Of a stretch of DNA of 64,000 nt, positions 48,794 to 57,911 are shown piece after piece; positions within the stretch are counted from its first letter, which is position 1; every line of letters begins with the position of its first letter. The stretch comes from Streptomyces reniochalinae (GTDB taxonomy: Bacteria; Actinomycetota; Actinomycetes; Streptomycetales; Streptomycetaceae): positions 186,001 through 250,000 of the forward strand of contig NZ_QOIM01000042.1 in NCBI RefSeq assembly GCF_003323735.1, in the 5' to 3' direction. Under the pieces are notes generated by a model. It had not been told where the DNA came from. It ran no database searches and saw nothing but the letters and a program-made list of their open reading frames with translations. Made by a program: the position numbers and the translations under genes.

Positions 48794-51406
48794 TCAGGCA
48801 CCCCCAGCGCAGGCGTCCACGTGCTGGGCCCGCAAGGCTCGGGCCAAGTCGTCGCGGGACTCCGCGACGAGCCGCCTCAGGGCCGGGGCCGCGTCGGCGT
48901 GGGCGGCGAGCCAGGCGTCCGCCGCGTCCAGCGTCGCCTGGTCGCCCTGCGCCGCGGGGAACAGCCCCCGCACGACGGCCATCGCGATCTCGATGGAGCG
49001 CGAGGCCCACACCGACTCCAGCACCTCGAAGTACCGTGCGGCGTAGGGCGCGGTCAGCTCCGCCTGCCCGCTCTGGTCGAATCCGGCGATGGTCGCCTCG
49101 ACGAGCGCGTTGGAGAGCGTGTCGGACTCCACGACCACGGCCCACGCCTGGGCCTTGACCGCGGCGGTCGGCCGGGCCGCCAGGCACCGCACCTGGTGCC
49201 GCTTGCCCGACGCGGTGTCGTCCCTGGCCAGCTCCGCGCCGATCGCGGCCTCGTCGGCGATCCCTTCGGCCGCGAGTGCCCCCAAAAACGTCCAGCGCAG
49301 TTCCTGGTCCACCTCGAGCCCGTCGACGCGCGCCGTGCCGGCCAGCAGGCCTTGCAGCAGGCGCAGCTCCGCCTCCCCGGAGGCGACGGCGGCCAGGAAC
49401 CGGGCCCAGGCCAGCTGGTGGCCGCTGCCGGGCTCCGCGTTGCGCAGCCGGGTGACGGCGCCCTCGGACAGCAGCCGTCCGCCCTCGGCCCGCCAGGCGG
49501 GCGCGGTGTACCGGTCGAGGGCGAGTTTGGCCTGGCCGTGCAGCATCTGCACGACGCCGATCTCCCTCTCGTCGCCGGCGAACCTGAGCACCAGCGCCAG
49601 GAAGTCCCTGGCGGGCATCAGGCCGTCACGGGTGAGGTTCCACAGCGCCGACCAGCACAGGGCGCGGGCGAGGGGGTCGGTGAGTTCGCCGAGGTGGCCG
49701 CGGAGGGTGGCGAGGGAGGCGTCGTCGAAGCGGACCTTGCAGTAGGTGAGGTCGGCGTCGTTGACGAGGACCAGGTCGGGCCGGTCGGCGCCGGACAGCT
49801 CCGAGACGGTGGTGCGCGCTCCTGTGACGTCCACCTCGGCGCGCGCGTACCGCTCCAGTACGCCGGCCGCCGGGTCACGGCGGTAGAGGCCCACGGCGAC
49901 GCGGTGCGGGCGCAGCACCGGGTGCGAGTCGGGAGCCTCCTGGAGGACGGCGAGTTCGGTGACGCGGCCGGCCGCGTCGTAGGTGAGCTGCGGGGTGAGG
50001 GTGTTGACCCCGGCGGTCTGGAGCCACGCCTTGGACCACTCGCCCATGTCACGCCCCGAGGTCTCCTCCAGGACGGCCAGCAGGTGCTCCAGGCGGGTGT
50101 TGCCCCACTGGTGGCGCTGGAAGTAGCGGCGGGCGCCCTCCAGGAAGGCGTCCTGGCCGACGTAGGCGACCAGCTGCTTGAGGACGGAGGCGCCCTTGGC
50201 GTAGGTGATGCCGTCGAAGTTGAGCTTGGCGTCCTCCAGGTCCCGGATGTCGGCGGTGACGGGGTGGGTGGAGGGGAGCTGGTCGGCACGGTAGGCCCAG
50301 GACTTGCGGCGGTTGGCGAAGGTGATCCAGCCGCCGGTGAACCGGGTGGCCTCCACGAGCGAGAAGGCGCCCATGAAGTCGGCGAAGGACTCCTTGAGCC
50401 ACAGGTCGTCCCACCACTCCATGGTGACCAGGTCGCCGAACCACATGTGCGCCATCTCGTGCAGGATGACGTTGGCGCGGCCCTCGTAGGAGGCCTCGGT
50501 GACGTTGCCGCGGAAGACGAACTCCTCGCGGAAGGTCACGCATCCGGGGTTCTCCATGGCGCCGATGTTGTACTCGGGCACGAACGCCTGGTCGTACTTC
50601 CCGAACGGGTACGGGTAGCCGAAGTGGTCGTGGAAGAAGTCCAGACCCTGCTTGGTGACGGTGAAGATGTCCTCGGCGTCGAAGTGGGGGGCCAGCCCCT
50701 TGCGGCACAGCGCGCCGAGCGGGACCTCCAGCTCGCTGCCGTCCGCCAGGGTGCGCCGGTAGGTGTCGGCGACGTAGTGGTAGGGGCCGGCGACGACGGC
50801 GGTGATGTAGGTGGAGATCGGCCGGGTGCGGGCGAAACGCCACAGGGCGCCGCCGTCGTCGACCGGGCGGGGCTCGCCCTCCTGGGCGCCGTTGCTCAGC
50901 ACCGTCCAGCCGGCCGGCGCGGTGACGGTGAAGTCGAAGGGCGCCTTGAGGTCCGGCTGTTCGAAGTTCGCGAAGACGCGGCGCGCGTCGGCCGGCTCGT
51001 ACTGGGTGTAGAGGTAGACCTCGCCGTCCTGCGGGTCGAGGAAGTGGTGGAGGCCCTCGCCGGTGCGGCTGTAGGCGCACCGCGCGTCGATGGTGACCAC
51101 GTTCTCACCGTCGGCGCGCAGCCCCGGCAGCGTGACGCGGGTGCCGTCGAAGACCTCGTCGACGGGCAGGGAGGCGCCGTTGAGGGTGACCGAGTGGACG
51201 TGCGGTGCCACCAGGTCGGCGAAGGTGGTGGCGCCCTCCTCCGCGCACGTGAAGCGGATGGTCGTCGTCGACCTGAAGGTGCGCGGCCCCTCGGCCGGTG
51301 GTGCTTCGACGGCCGAGCGCAGGTCGAGCGCCACGTCGTACCCGCTCACGCTCAGCAGCGCGGCGCGCTGCCGGGCCTCGGTGCGGGTCAGGTTCTCTCC
51401 GGGCAC
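48794..51406 (-). CDS. pepN: Aminopeptidase N (M1 family), copy 2
   Basis: A second cytosolic M1 aminopeptidase, 870 aa. GAMEN reads YNIGAMENPGCVTFREEF, and the zinc motif is HEMAHMWFGDLVTMEWWDDLWLKESFADF. The N-terminal beta domain and C-terminal helical domain are complete. It is clearly paralogous to the copy at 43778-46387 (shared stretches such as LNGDL, ITYAKGASVLKQLVAYVG and WGNTRL) but well diverged, so this is not a recent duplication. GTG 51406 (VPGENLTR) fits the gagggagc site 7 bases ahead; GTG 51412 is too close to it. Confidence 0.95.
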   Translation of the reverse strand: MPGENLTRTEARQRAALLSVSGYDVALDLRSAVEAPPAEGPRTFRSTTTIRFTCAEEGATTFADLVAPHVHSVTLNGASLPVDEVFDGTRVTLPGLRADGENVVTIDARCAYSRTGEGLHHFLDPQDGEVYLYTQYEPADARRVFANFEQPDLKAPFDFTVTAPAGWTVLSNGAQEGEPRPVDDGGALWRFARTRPISTYITAVVAGPYHYVADTYRRTLADGSELEVPLGALCRKGLAPHFDAEDIFTVTKQGLDFFHDHFGYPYPFGKYDQAFVPEYNIGAMENPGCVTFREEFVFRGNVTEASYEGRANVILHEMAHMWFGDLVTMEWWDDLWLKESFADFMGAFSLVEATRFTGGWITFANRRKSWAYRADQLPSTHPVTADIRDLEDAKLNFDGITYAKGASVLKQLVAYVGQDAFLEGARRYFQRHQWGNTRLEHLLAVLEETSGRDMGEWSKAWLQTAGVNTLTPQLTYDAAGRVTELAVLQEAPDSHPVLRPHRVAVGLYRRDPAAGVLERYARAEVDVTGARTTVSELSGADRPDLVLVNDADLTYCKVRFDDASLATLRGHLGELTDPLARALCWSALWNLTRDGLMPARDFLALVLRFAGDEREIGVVQMLHGQAKLALDRYTAPAWRAEGGRLLSEGAVTRLRNAEPGSGHQLAWARFLAAVASGEAELRLLQGLLAGTARVDGLEVDQELRWTFLGALAAEGIADEAAIGAELARDDTASGKRHQVRCLAARPTAAVKAQAWAVVVESDTLSNALVEATIAGFDQSGQAELTAPYAARYFEVLESVWASRSIEIAMAVVRGLFPAAQGDQATLDAADAWLAAHADAAPALRRLVAESRDDLARALRAQHVDACAGGA

Positions 51407-51571
51407 TGCCACGCTCCCTCTCGCTTCAGGGTCTGGTCCGTCCACGTCTCGTATGGTGAACAACCCGCTCAGCATCCCACGTGCCGCTGAGCACCCGTAC
51501 CCGGGAATGCGGTCGGTGCCGCCGACGTTGTCGGCGTCCGAGACGATCCGCCCCACTGCCAAGGAGAGCGT

Positions 51572-52210
51572 ATGTCCGAGACGCCCGAGGCGACCCCCGC
51601 CGATTTCTGGTTCGACCCCCTGTGCCCCTGGGCGTGGATGACCTCTCGCTGGATGCTGGAGGTGGAGAAGGTGCGGCCGGTTTCGGTCCGCTGGCACGTG
51701 ATGAGCCTGTCGGTCCTCAACGAGAAGCGGGTCGACGACCTGCCCGAGCGCTACCGCGAGCTGATGGCCCGTGGCTGGGGCCCGGTCCGCGTCTGCGTCG
51801 CCGCCGAGCAGGAGCACGGCAGCGAGGTGCTCGGCCCGCTCTACACCGCGATCGGCACCCGCGTGCACCCGGGCGGACGTGAGCTGGACCGCGAGGTGCT
51901 GATCGAGGCGCTGGAGGAGGTGGGGCTGCCCGCCGCGCTGGCGGACGCCGCCGACACCGACACCTACGACGCCGCCCTGCGCGCCTCACACGAGGAGGGC
52001 ATCTCCCTGGTCGGTCAGGAGGTCGGCACGCCGGTCATCGCCGTTCCGGACGCGGCGGGCAAGCAGACCGCCTTCTTCGGGCCCGTGGTCACCCCGGCAC
52101 CCAAGGGCGAGGCCGCGGCCAGGCTGTGGGACGGCACCCTGATGGTGGCCTCGACCCCCGGCTTCTTCGAGATCAAGCGCACCAGGGACGTGGAGCCGAT
52201 CTTCGACTGA
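51572..52210 (+). CDS. DsbA-family oxidoreductase (mycothiol-dependent, Rv2466c-like)
   Basis: A 212-aa thioredoxin-fold protein. ADFWFDPLCPWAWMTSRWMLEVEKVR, VRWHVMSLSVLNEKR, GPVRVCVAAEQEHGSEVLGPLYTAIG and VGTPVIAVPD match the mycobacterial mycothiol-dependent nitroreductase Rv2466c closely. The active site is CPWA, with the second Cys of CPWC replaced by Ala, so it would have to work with one thiol and mycothiol. It is cytosolic. ATG 51572 has ggagagcg upstream. It is monocistronic, ends in a strong hairpin, and is divergent from pepN copy 2. Confidence 0.9.
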   Translation: MSETPEATPADFWFDPLCPWAWMTSRWMLEVEKVRPVSVRWHVMSLSVLNEKRVDDLPERYRELMARGWGPVRVCVAAEQEHGSEVLGPLYTAIGTRVHPGGRELDREVLIEALEEVGLPAALADAADTDTYDAALRASHEEGISLVGQEVGTPVIAVPDAAGKQTAFFGPVVTPAPKGEAAARLWDGTLMVASTPGFFEIKRTRDVEPIFD

Positions 52211-52223
52211 GCCGACGGGCGGC

Positions 52224-52264
52224 GAGCGGCCCCCTGTGCGTCACGTCCGCACAGGGGGCCGCTC
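52224..52264 (+). terminator. Hairpin terminator of the DsbA-like gene
   Basis: gagcggccccctgtgcg, a 7-base loop, and its exact complement form a 17-bp stem 14 bases past the stop, followed by tctttcc. This is an unusually strong rho-independent-type structure for the genus. Confidence 0.9.
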
Positions 52265-52342
52265 TCTTTCCATCTCCCGCCCGCCGCGAAAGGTGAGAAG
52301 ACGATCACGAGGACGGAAGCCGGGCTGCCGCGCGCCGCCGGG

Positions 52343-52984
52343 TTACGGCGCCAGCAGGAGGTTGTTGGCGCGCTCCTTGGCGGCCGTGTAGCGGGCCGAG
52401 ACGTCGCGCCAGTTGACGACGCGCCACATGGCCTCGACGAAGTCGACCTTCTGGTTGCGGTATTGCAGGTAGAAGGCGTGCTCCCAGGCGTCGAAGACCA
52501 GAATCGGCACCGAGCCCTGCCCGACGTTGCCCTGGTGGTCGTAGACCTGCTCGACGATGAGCCGCCCTGTGACCGGCTCGTAGGCCAGCACGCCCCACCC
52601 TGAGCCCTGTGTGGTGGCCGCGGCCTTGGACAGCTGCGCCTTGAACTTGGCGAAGCTGCCGAAGGATTCCGCGATGGCGTCCGCCAGCTCGCCGGTGCCG
52701 TCCTTCTCCAGGGGCTCGCCGCCGCCGTCACCGGTCATGTTCTGCCAGTAGATGGTGTGCAGGATGTGCCCCGACAGGTGGAAGGCGAGGTTCTTCTCCA
52801 GGCCGTTGATCGACCCCCACGCGTCCTTGTCGCGGGCCTCGGCGAGCTGTTCGAGGGTGTCGTTGGCCCCCTTCACGTACCCGGCGTGGTGCTTGTCGTG
52901 GTGCAGCTCGATGATCTCGCCGCTGATGACCGGCTCCAGCGCGGAGTAGTCGTACGGCAGCTCCGGCAAGGTGTATGTCGACAT
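52343..52984 (-). CDS. sodF: Superoxide dismutase, Fe/Zn-type (SodF)
   Basis: A cytosolic 213-aa SOD converting superoxide to peroxide and oxygen. The metal ligands are visible: His in HHDKHHAGYVKGAND, His in HILHTIYWQNM, and Asp and His in VFDAWEHAFYLQY. The sequence GSGWGVLAYEP is the usual Mn/Fe SOD loop. In Streptomyces, SodF is the backup to NiSOD and is repressed when nickel is available, by Nur. The upstream region has a Nur-box match. ATG 52984 has a gagaggg site just upstream. Both sides carry terminators. Confidence 0.95.
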   Translation of the reverse strand: MSTYTLPELPYDYSALEPVISGEIIELHHDKHHAGYVKGANDTLEQLAEARDKDAWGSINGLEKNLAFHLSGHILHTIYWQNMTGDGGGEPLEKDGTGELADAIAESFGSFAKFKAQLSKAAATTQGSGWGVLAYEPVTGRLIVEQVYDHQGNVGQGSVPILVFDAWEHAFYLQYRNQKVDFVEAMWRVVNWRDVSARYTAAKERANNLLLAP

Positions 52985-53001
52985 GCCCTCTCGCCCTTCG
53001 C

Positions 53002-53030
53002 TCGCTAATGCACATTACTTGCAACAAGAA
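53002..53030 (-). promoter_or_regulatory. sodF promoter with Nur-like operator in the spacer
   Basis: On the minus strand TTCTTG (-35), a 17-base spacer and TAGCGA (-10) lie with the -10 box 17 bases before the sodF ATG. The spacer itself reads ttGCAA-gtaat-gtGCAt, close to the Nur consensus tTGCaa-N5-ttGCAA (53008-53024). A nickel-loaded Nur dimer bound here would block RNA polymerase, matching known nickel repression of sodF. Confidence 0.75.
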
Positions 53031-53053
53031 GTTAGCAGCAAGAGCGCGCGAAA

Positions 53054-53090
53054 GAGCGGAGCGCCCCTCGGGGTGAGGGGCGCTCCGCTC
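53054..53090 (-). terminator. Hairpin terminator of the amino-acid permease
   Basis: gagcggagcgcccctc, a 5-base loop, and gaggggcgctccgctc form a perfect 16-bp stem between the permease stop at 53160 and the sodF promoter. In minus-strand reading it is followed by tttcgcgcgctc. Confidence 0.85.
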
Positions 53091-53159
53091 CTGGCCTGTC
53101 GGGCCGGAGCCCTGTGGTCCTCTCCTTCGGACCGTCCCGGGCTCGCGGCCGGGGCGCCG

Positions 53160-54611
53160 TCAGGCGTCCTCGGCCACCGCGGGACCCGGACGCGCGCGCT
53201 GCCGCAGGTAGCCGACGGCGGCCAGTACCACCGTCAGGCCCGCCGTGAAGGCGAGCTGGGTACGGGTGTCGCCCTCGCGCAGCATCAGCAGCAGGACGGC
53301 GAGGATCGCCAGCACGGCCACGATCGTCAGGCCCGGGAAGAGCCACATCCGTACCACCAGCTTCTCGGGCGCCTCACGCTCCAGCCGGTAGCGGGTGACC
53401 AGCTGCGAGACGGCGATGAAGCCCCACACGACCAGCGTGGCCGCGCCGACCATGTTCAGCAGCCAGGTGAAGACCGTCTTCTCCCAGAAGATGTTCAGCA
53501 GGACCGCGACGAAACCGAAGAAGGACGAGGCGATCACCGCGTAGCGCGGCACGCCCTGCGGGCTCAGCCGGTTCAGGAAGGCCGGGCCCTCGCCCCGCTC
53601 CACCAGCGAGTACGACATGCGCGAGGCGCCGTAGATGTTGGCGTTCATGGCCGAGAGCAGCGCGATGAGCACCACCACGTTCATCACCTGCGCGGCGGCG
53701 GGGATGCCGACGTAGTCCAGCACGGCGGCGTAGGGGCCCGACTTGACCGTCTCGTCGCTCCACGGCATCAAAGTGACGATCACCAGCATGGAGCCCACGT
53801 AGAACAGCGCGATCCGCCACACCGCGGTGCGCACCGCCTTGGCGACGCCGGAGACCGGCTTCTCCGACTCGGCCGCCGCGATCGTCACCGTCTCCAGACC
53901 GCCGAACGCGAAGACGGAGGCGAGCAGCCCGACGATCAGCCCGTCGGTGCCGGTGGGGAAGAAGCCGCCGTCGCCGGTCAGGTGGCTGCTGCCGGGCGCG
54001 TGGGTGCCGGGCAGCAGTCCGGCTATGGCCAGGACGCCCAGCACCAGGAACGCGCTGATCGCGAGCACCTTCAAGGTGGCGAACCAGAACTCGTACTCAC
54101 CGAAGTTGCGGACCGCGGCCAGGTTGCTGGCGCAGAACAGGACCATGAAAAGCGCGACCCACATCCACTGCCCTGTCCCCGGCAGCCAGCCCGTCATGAT
54201 CTTGGCGGCCGCGGTGGCCTCGGTCGCGATGGCGACGCACAGCAGCGTCCAGTAGATCCAGCCCGACGCGAACCCCGCCCAGGGCCCCAGGGCCCGCTCG
54301 GCGTGGACGGAGAAGGAACCGGAGGCCGGGCGGGCCGCCGACATCTCGCCGAGCATCCGCATCACCAGCATCACCAGCGCCCCTGAGGCGGCGTAGGCGA
54401 GGACGATCGAGGGGCCCGCGGCGGCGATGCCCGCGCCGGAGCCGACGAACAGGCCCGCGCCGATGACGCCGCCGAGGGCGATCATCGACAGGTGGCGCTG
54501 CTTGAGACCGTGGGAGAGGGAGCGCCCGTCGGACGTGCCGCCGTCCGGTCCCGAGGGCTTGGCGGGCTCGCCGGGCGGGTGCGGCGCGTCGGACGTCTCG
54601 GTGCGCGTCAT
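53160..54611 (-). CDS. APC-family amino-acid permease, copy 1
   Basis: A 483-aa proton-coupled amino-acid permease. The amino-acid permease signature is clear: GLKQRHLSMIALGGVIGAGLFVGSGAGIAAAGP, then YAASGALVMLVMRMLGEMSAA and a run of about 12 hydrophobic helices. EYEFWFATLKV and GGLETVTIAAAESEKP are typical of the GABA/aromatic/proline branch (AnsP, GabP, ProY). The substrate cannot be fixed from sequence. ATG 54611 was preferred over an upstream in-frame ATG because it gives the short hydrophilic N-terminus usual in the family. A paralogue lies 1 kb away beyond bioY, with no operon link. Confidence 0.93.
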   Translation of the reverse strand: MTRTETSDAPHPPGEPAKPSGPDGGTSDGRSLSHGLKQRHLSMIALGGVIGAGLFVGSGAGIAAAGPSIVLAYAASGALVMLVMRMLGEMSAARPASGSFSVHAERALGPWAGFASGWIYWTLLCVAIATEATAAAKIMTGWLPGTGQWMWVALFMVLFCASNLAAVRNFGEYEFWFATLKVLAISAFLVLGVLAIAGLLPGTHAPGSSHLTGDGGFFPTGTDGLIVGLLASVFAFGGLETVTIAAAESEKPVSGVAKAVRTAVWRIALFYVGSMLVIVTLMPWSDETVKSGPYAAVLDYVGIPAAAQVMNVVVLIALLSAMNANIYGASRMSYSLVERGEGPAFLNRLSPQGVPRYAVIASSFFGFVAVLLNIFWEKTVFTWLLNMVGAATLVVWGFIAVSQLVTRYRLEREAPEKLVVRMWLFPGLTIVAVLAILAVLLLMLREGDTRTQLAFTAGLTVVLAAVGYLRQRARPGPAVAEDA

Positions 54612-54954
54612 AGGGGGCCGTTCCTGGGTGTGAGGGGGTGAACGGGGACAGAGCGGTGCGTGGTGCGTGGTGCCCCCACAGTGTTCGGGAGGCAGCCCCG
54701 GCACATCAATAATCGTGCAGCCCATCCCGCGATACGGACAGACCGCGTTACGGGTGAATACGGGGTGAACCGCCCACCCGGGCCCGGCCGTCGTGAAGTG
54801 CGCCCCGTCCCCGCGCGCCCGGACACTGTCGCCAAGCTCACGGTCCGCTCACGTCCTGGGCACTGTCGCCAAGCTCACGGTCCGCTCACGCACAGCCATC
54901 GGACGGTTTCGGCTAGCGTCTTGGGGCACGAGACCGACGAGACGGAGATGCCAG
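54612..54954. promoter_or_regulatory. Divergent promoter region of the permease and bioY
   Basis: A 343-base gap without a gene. A possible bioY -10 element is TAGCGT at 54914-54919, 35 bases before its ATG. Upstream of it lie two exact 30-base direct repeats (separate entry). Closer to the permease there are two similar elements tacgggtgaa and tacggggtgaa near 54750 that may be sites for another regulator. Confidence 0.5.
54824..54890. repeat. Two exact 30-bp direct repeats upstream of bioY
   Basis: An identical 30-base block, beginning cactgtcgccaagctcac and ending cggtccgctcacg, occurs at 54824-54853 and 54861-54890, separated by 7 bases (tcctggg), a 37-base period. The second copy ends about 24 bases before a putative -10 element. 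Either a recent duplication or a tandem regulatory site. Confidence 0.95.
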
Positions 54955-55563
54955 ATGAGTGCCCTCACTTCCGCCGCAGCCACCCCGCGCCCCGGAGCCG
55001 TGCTCGCGGATCTGCTGCCCGCCTCCAGCGCCGCCCGCGCCCGCGTGAGGGACGCCGCGCTGGTCGTCGGCGGCGCCGCGCTGACGGGGATCGCCGCGCA
55101 GATAGCACTGCCGATCCCCGGCTCGCCCGTGCCGGTGACCGGACAGACCTTCGCCGCGCTGCTGGTCGGCGCCGGGCTGGGCGCCGGGCGCGGCTTCCTC
55201 GCGCTGGCGCTGTACGCGGTGGCGGGCGTCGCCGGCATGCCGTGGTTCGCCGAGGCATCCTCCGGCGCGGGGCTGCCCACGCTGGGGTACGTCATGGGCA
55301 TGCTCCTGGCCTCCGTCGCCGTGGGCACGCTGGCCCGCCGCGGCGGCGACCGGGGCGCGCTGCGTACGGCGGGCACGATGGCGGTCGGCATGGCGCTGAT
55401 CTACGCCGTCGGCGTCCCCTACCTGGCGCTGTCGACCGGCATGTCGCTCGGCGAGGCGGTCGCCGCGGGCCTGGTGCCCTTCCTCATCGGTGACGCCCTC
55501 AAGGCGGCGCTGGCGATGGGCGCACTGCCCGCCGCCTGGAAGCTCGCGGGCCGCAAGGGCTGA
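54955..55563 (+). CDS. bioY: BioY biotin transporter, ECF S component
   Basis: A 202-aa integral membrane protein that captures biotin for an ECF transporter. After a short N-terminus it shows VGGAALTGIAAQIALPIPGSPVPVTGQTFAALLVGAGLGAGRGFLALALYAVAGVAGMPWFAEA, containing the conserved BioY signature around PVPVTGQT and G-A-x-L-G. The remaining helices end with LVPFLIGDALKAALAMGALPAAWKLAG. No BioM/BioN genes are adjacent, so it must work alone or with a shared energising module. ATG 54955 follows cggag. A hairpin lies downstream. Confidence 0.95.
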   Translation: MSALTSAAATPRPGAVLADLLPASSAARARVRDAALVVGGAALTGIAAQIALPIPGSPVPVTGQTFAALLVGAGLGAGRGFLALALYAVAGVAGMPWFAEASSGAGLPTLGYVMGMLLASVAVGTLARRGGDRGALRTAGTMAVGMALIYAVGVPYLALSTGMSLGEAVAAGLVPFLIGDALKAALAMGALPAAWKLAGRKG

Positions 55564-55618
55564 GCAGGCTCGCACGGCGAAGCACGACGCGCACGGCGTC
55601 GTACGACGCGCACACCCA

Positions 55619-55647
55619 GGGCCCGGCGCCGTACAGGCGCCGGGCCC
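55619..55647. terminator. Hairpin terminator between bioY and the second permease
   Basis: gggcccggcgcc-gtaca-ggcgccgggccc is a perfect 12-bp stem 56 bases after bioY and 25 bases before the convergent permease stop. It can serve both genes. Confidence 0.85.
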
Positions 55648-55671
55648 TCGTGCGTCCAGGGAGCGGGTTGC

Positions 55672-57189
55672 TCAGCCCGCGTCGGCGGGGGAGCGCGAGG
55701 GCACCTCGGCCGCCCCGCCCAGCGGCTGCCCCGCGGTCGCCTTCCCGCGCCCGAGGCGGTCCTTGACCAGCGAGGTGATCAGCACGCCCGCCGCGACGGC
55801 CAGCGAGAGGATCATCTGGGTGCGCCCGTCGCCGTCGGTGAACATGTAGCCGATCACGAAGACGATCAGGCCGATGGTCGCCCACGTCAGGTACGGGTAC
55901 AGCCACATCCGCACCGTCAGCCGCTCGGGCGCCTCCCGTTCGATGCGGCGCCGCATCCGCAGCTGCGAGGCGCAGATGACCAGCCACACGAACAGCGCGA
56001 CGGCGCCCGAGGAGTTGAGCAGGAACTCGAAGACGGTGTCCTTGGCGATGTAGTTGAAGAAGACCGCGACGAAACCGAAGGCCACCGACGCCAGGATCGC
56101 TGCGGTGGGCACCCCCCGCTTGTTGGTACGGCCGAAGGAGGCCGGGGCGTCGCCGCGCTCGCCCAGCGAGAACGCCATCCGGGAGGCCGTGTAGAGGCCG
56201 GAGTTGAGGCAGGAGAGGACGGCGGTCAGCACGACGACGTCCATGACGGTGCCCGCGTAGGGGATGTCCAGCGTGTCGAGTACGGCCACGTACGGGCCGT
56301 CGGCGGCGATGGCCTTCGAGTCCCACGGCAGCAGCGCCACGATCACGAACATGGAGCCGATGTAGAACAGGCCGATCCGCCAGATCACACTGTTGACGGC
56401 CTTGCGCACGGCGGCGACCGGGTTGGGCGACTCGGCGGCGGCCAGCGTGACGATCTCGCTGCCCATGAAGGAGAAGACCACCAGCAGCATCCCGGAGAGG
56501 ATGGCGCCAGGACCGTTGGGCAAAAACCCGCCCTCGCCCGTCAGGTGGGAGAGCCCGGCCGCGCTGTCGGCGGGCGGCAGGCCCACGAAGGCGACCATGC
56601 CGACGACGATGAACGCGACGATCGCCACGACCTTGATGCCGGCGAACCAGAACTCGAACTCCCCGTAGGAGCCGACGGAGATCAGGTTGGTGCCCGTCAG
56701 CACCAGCATCACCAGCAGGGCCCACACCCACTGGTCGACGGCGGGTATCCAGCCCTCCAGGATGTCGGCGGCGGCCGTCGCCTCCACGGCGAGCACGACG
56801 GCCCAGAAGAACCAGTACAGCCAGCCGATGGTGAACCCGGCCCAGCGGCCCAGCGCCCGGTCGGCGTAGGTGGAGAACGACCCGGAGGCCGGGTCGGCGG
56901 CGGCCATCTCACCGAGCATCCGCATCACCAGGACGACCAGCAGCCCGGCCAGTGCGTAGGAGAGCAGGATGCCGGGTCCGGCGTCGGCGATGCCGGCCTT
57001 GGAGCCGACGAAAAGACCGGCGCCGATGACGCCGCCAATGGCGATCATGGACAGATGGCGGTTCTTGAGGCCTGCCTGGAGGCCGTCGCCGTCCTGTGCG
57101 GCCGCCGGGGCCGCTGCGGTCCCGGCGGACCGGGGCGGCGGCTTCCGCGGCGGCTCCCCCGGCGTAGGCGGGGTCTGCTGAGAACTCAT
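55672..57189 (-). CDS. APC-family amino-acid permease, copy 2
   Basis: A 505-aa permease of the same family as the gene at 53160-54611. After a Pro/Ala N-terminus (TPPTPGEPPRKPPPR) comes GLKNRHLSMIAIGGVIGAGLFVGSKAGIADAGPGILLSYALAGLLVVLVMRMLGEMAAADPASGSF, the amino-acid permease signature, then 12 helices; GSEIVTLAAAESPNPVAAVRKAVNSV is the branch marker. Like copy 1 it probably imports GABA, proline or an aromatic amino acid. ATG 57189 has ggagc upstream. The flanking bioY between two permeases is probably coincidental. Confidence 0.93.
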   Translation of the reverse strand: MSSQQTPPTPGEPPRKPPPRSAGTAAAPAAAQDGDGLQAGLKNRHLSMIAIGGVIGAGLFVGSKAGIADAGPGILLSYALAGLLVVLVMRMLGEMAAADPASGSFSTYADRALGRWAGFTIGWLYWFFWAVVLAVEATAAADILEGWIPAVDQWVWALLVMLVLTGTNLISVGSYGEFEFWFAGIKVVAIVAFIVVGMVAFVGLPPADSAAGLSHLTGEGGFLPNGPGAILSGMLLVVFSFMGSEIVTLAAAESPNPVAAVRKAVNSVIWRIGLFYIGSMFVIVALLPWDSKAIAADGPYVAVLDTLDIPYAGTVMDVVVLTAVLSCLNSGLYTASRMAFSLGERGDAPASFGRTNKRGVPTAAILASVAFGFVAVFFNYIAKDTVFEFLLNSSGAVALFVWLVICASQLRMRRRIEREAPERLTVRMWLYPYLTWATIGLIVFVIGYMFTDGDGRTQMILSLAVAAGVLITSLVKDRLGRGKATAGQPLGGAAEVPSRSPADAG

Positions 57190-57409
57190 CGGGCAGCCGG
57201 CTCCTCGTGAGGTCGTCTTTAACGAGCGTTCACATGTAAGAGGTCGTGCTGCCCACAACGGAAGAGCCGAATCCGGATTGTTGTCCGCGCGACAGCGGAC
57301 GGCGACGTACCGGGACGCGGCCACCGCGCACGGTCACCGGCGTGACATACCGTGCCGCCTCCTCGGCCCTGCGCGGGGCCACGCCCCGCGGGGATGACAC
57401 ACTCTCGGT

Positions 57410-57907
<498 letters not shown>

Positions 57908-57911
57908 TCCC

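Noticed and set aside
48713..51490. A 925-codon plus-strand frame opposite the second PepN
   Set aside because: Val/Gly/Glu-rich shadow translation; the minus strand is a complete aminopeptidase.
54741..54772. tacgggtgaa elements considered as BioQ operators
   Set aside because: They do not show the inverted symmetry I would expect for a biotin-operon box, and their position favours the permease side.
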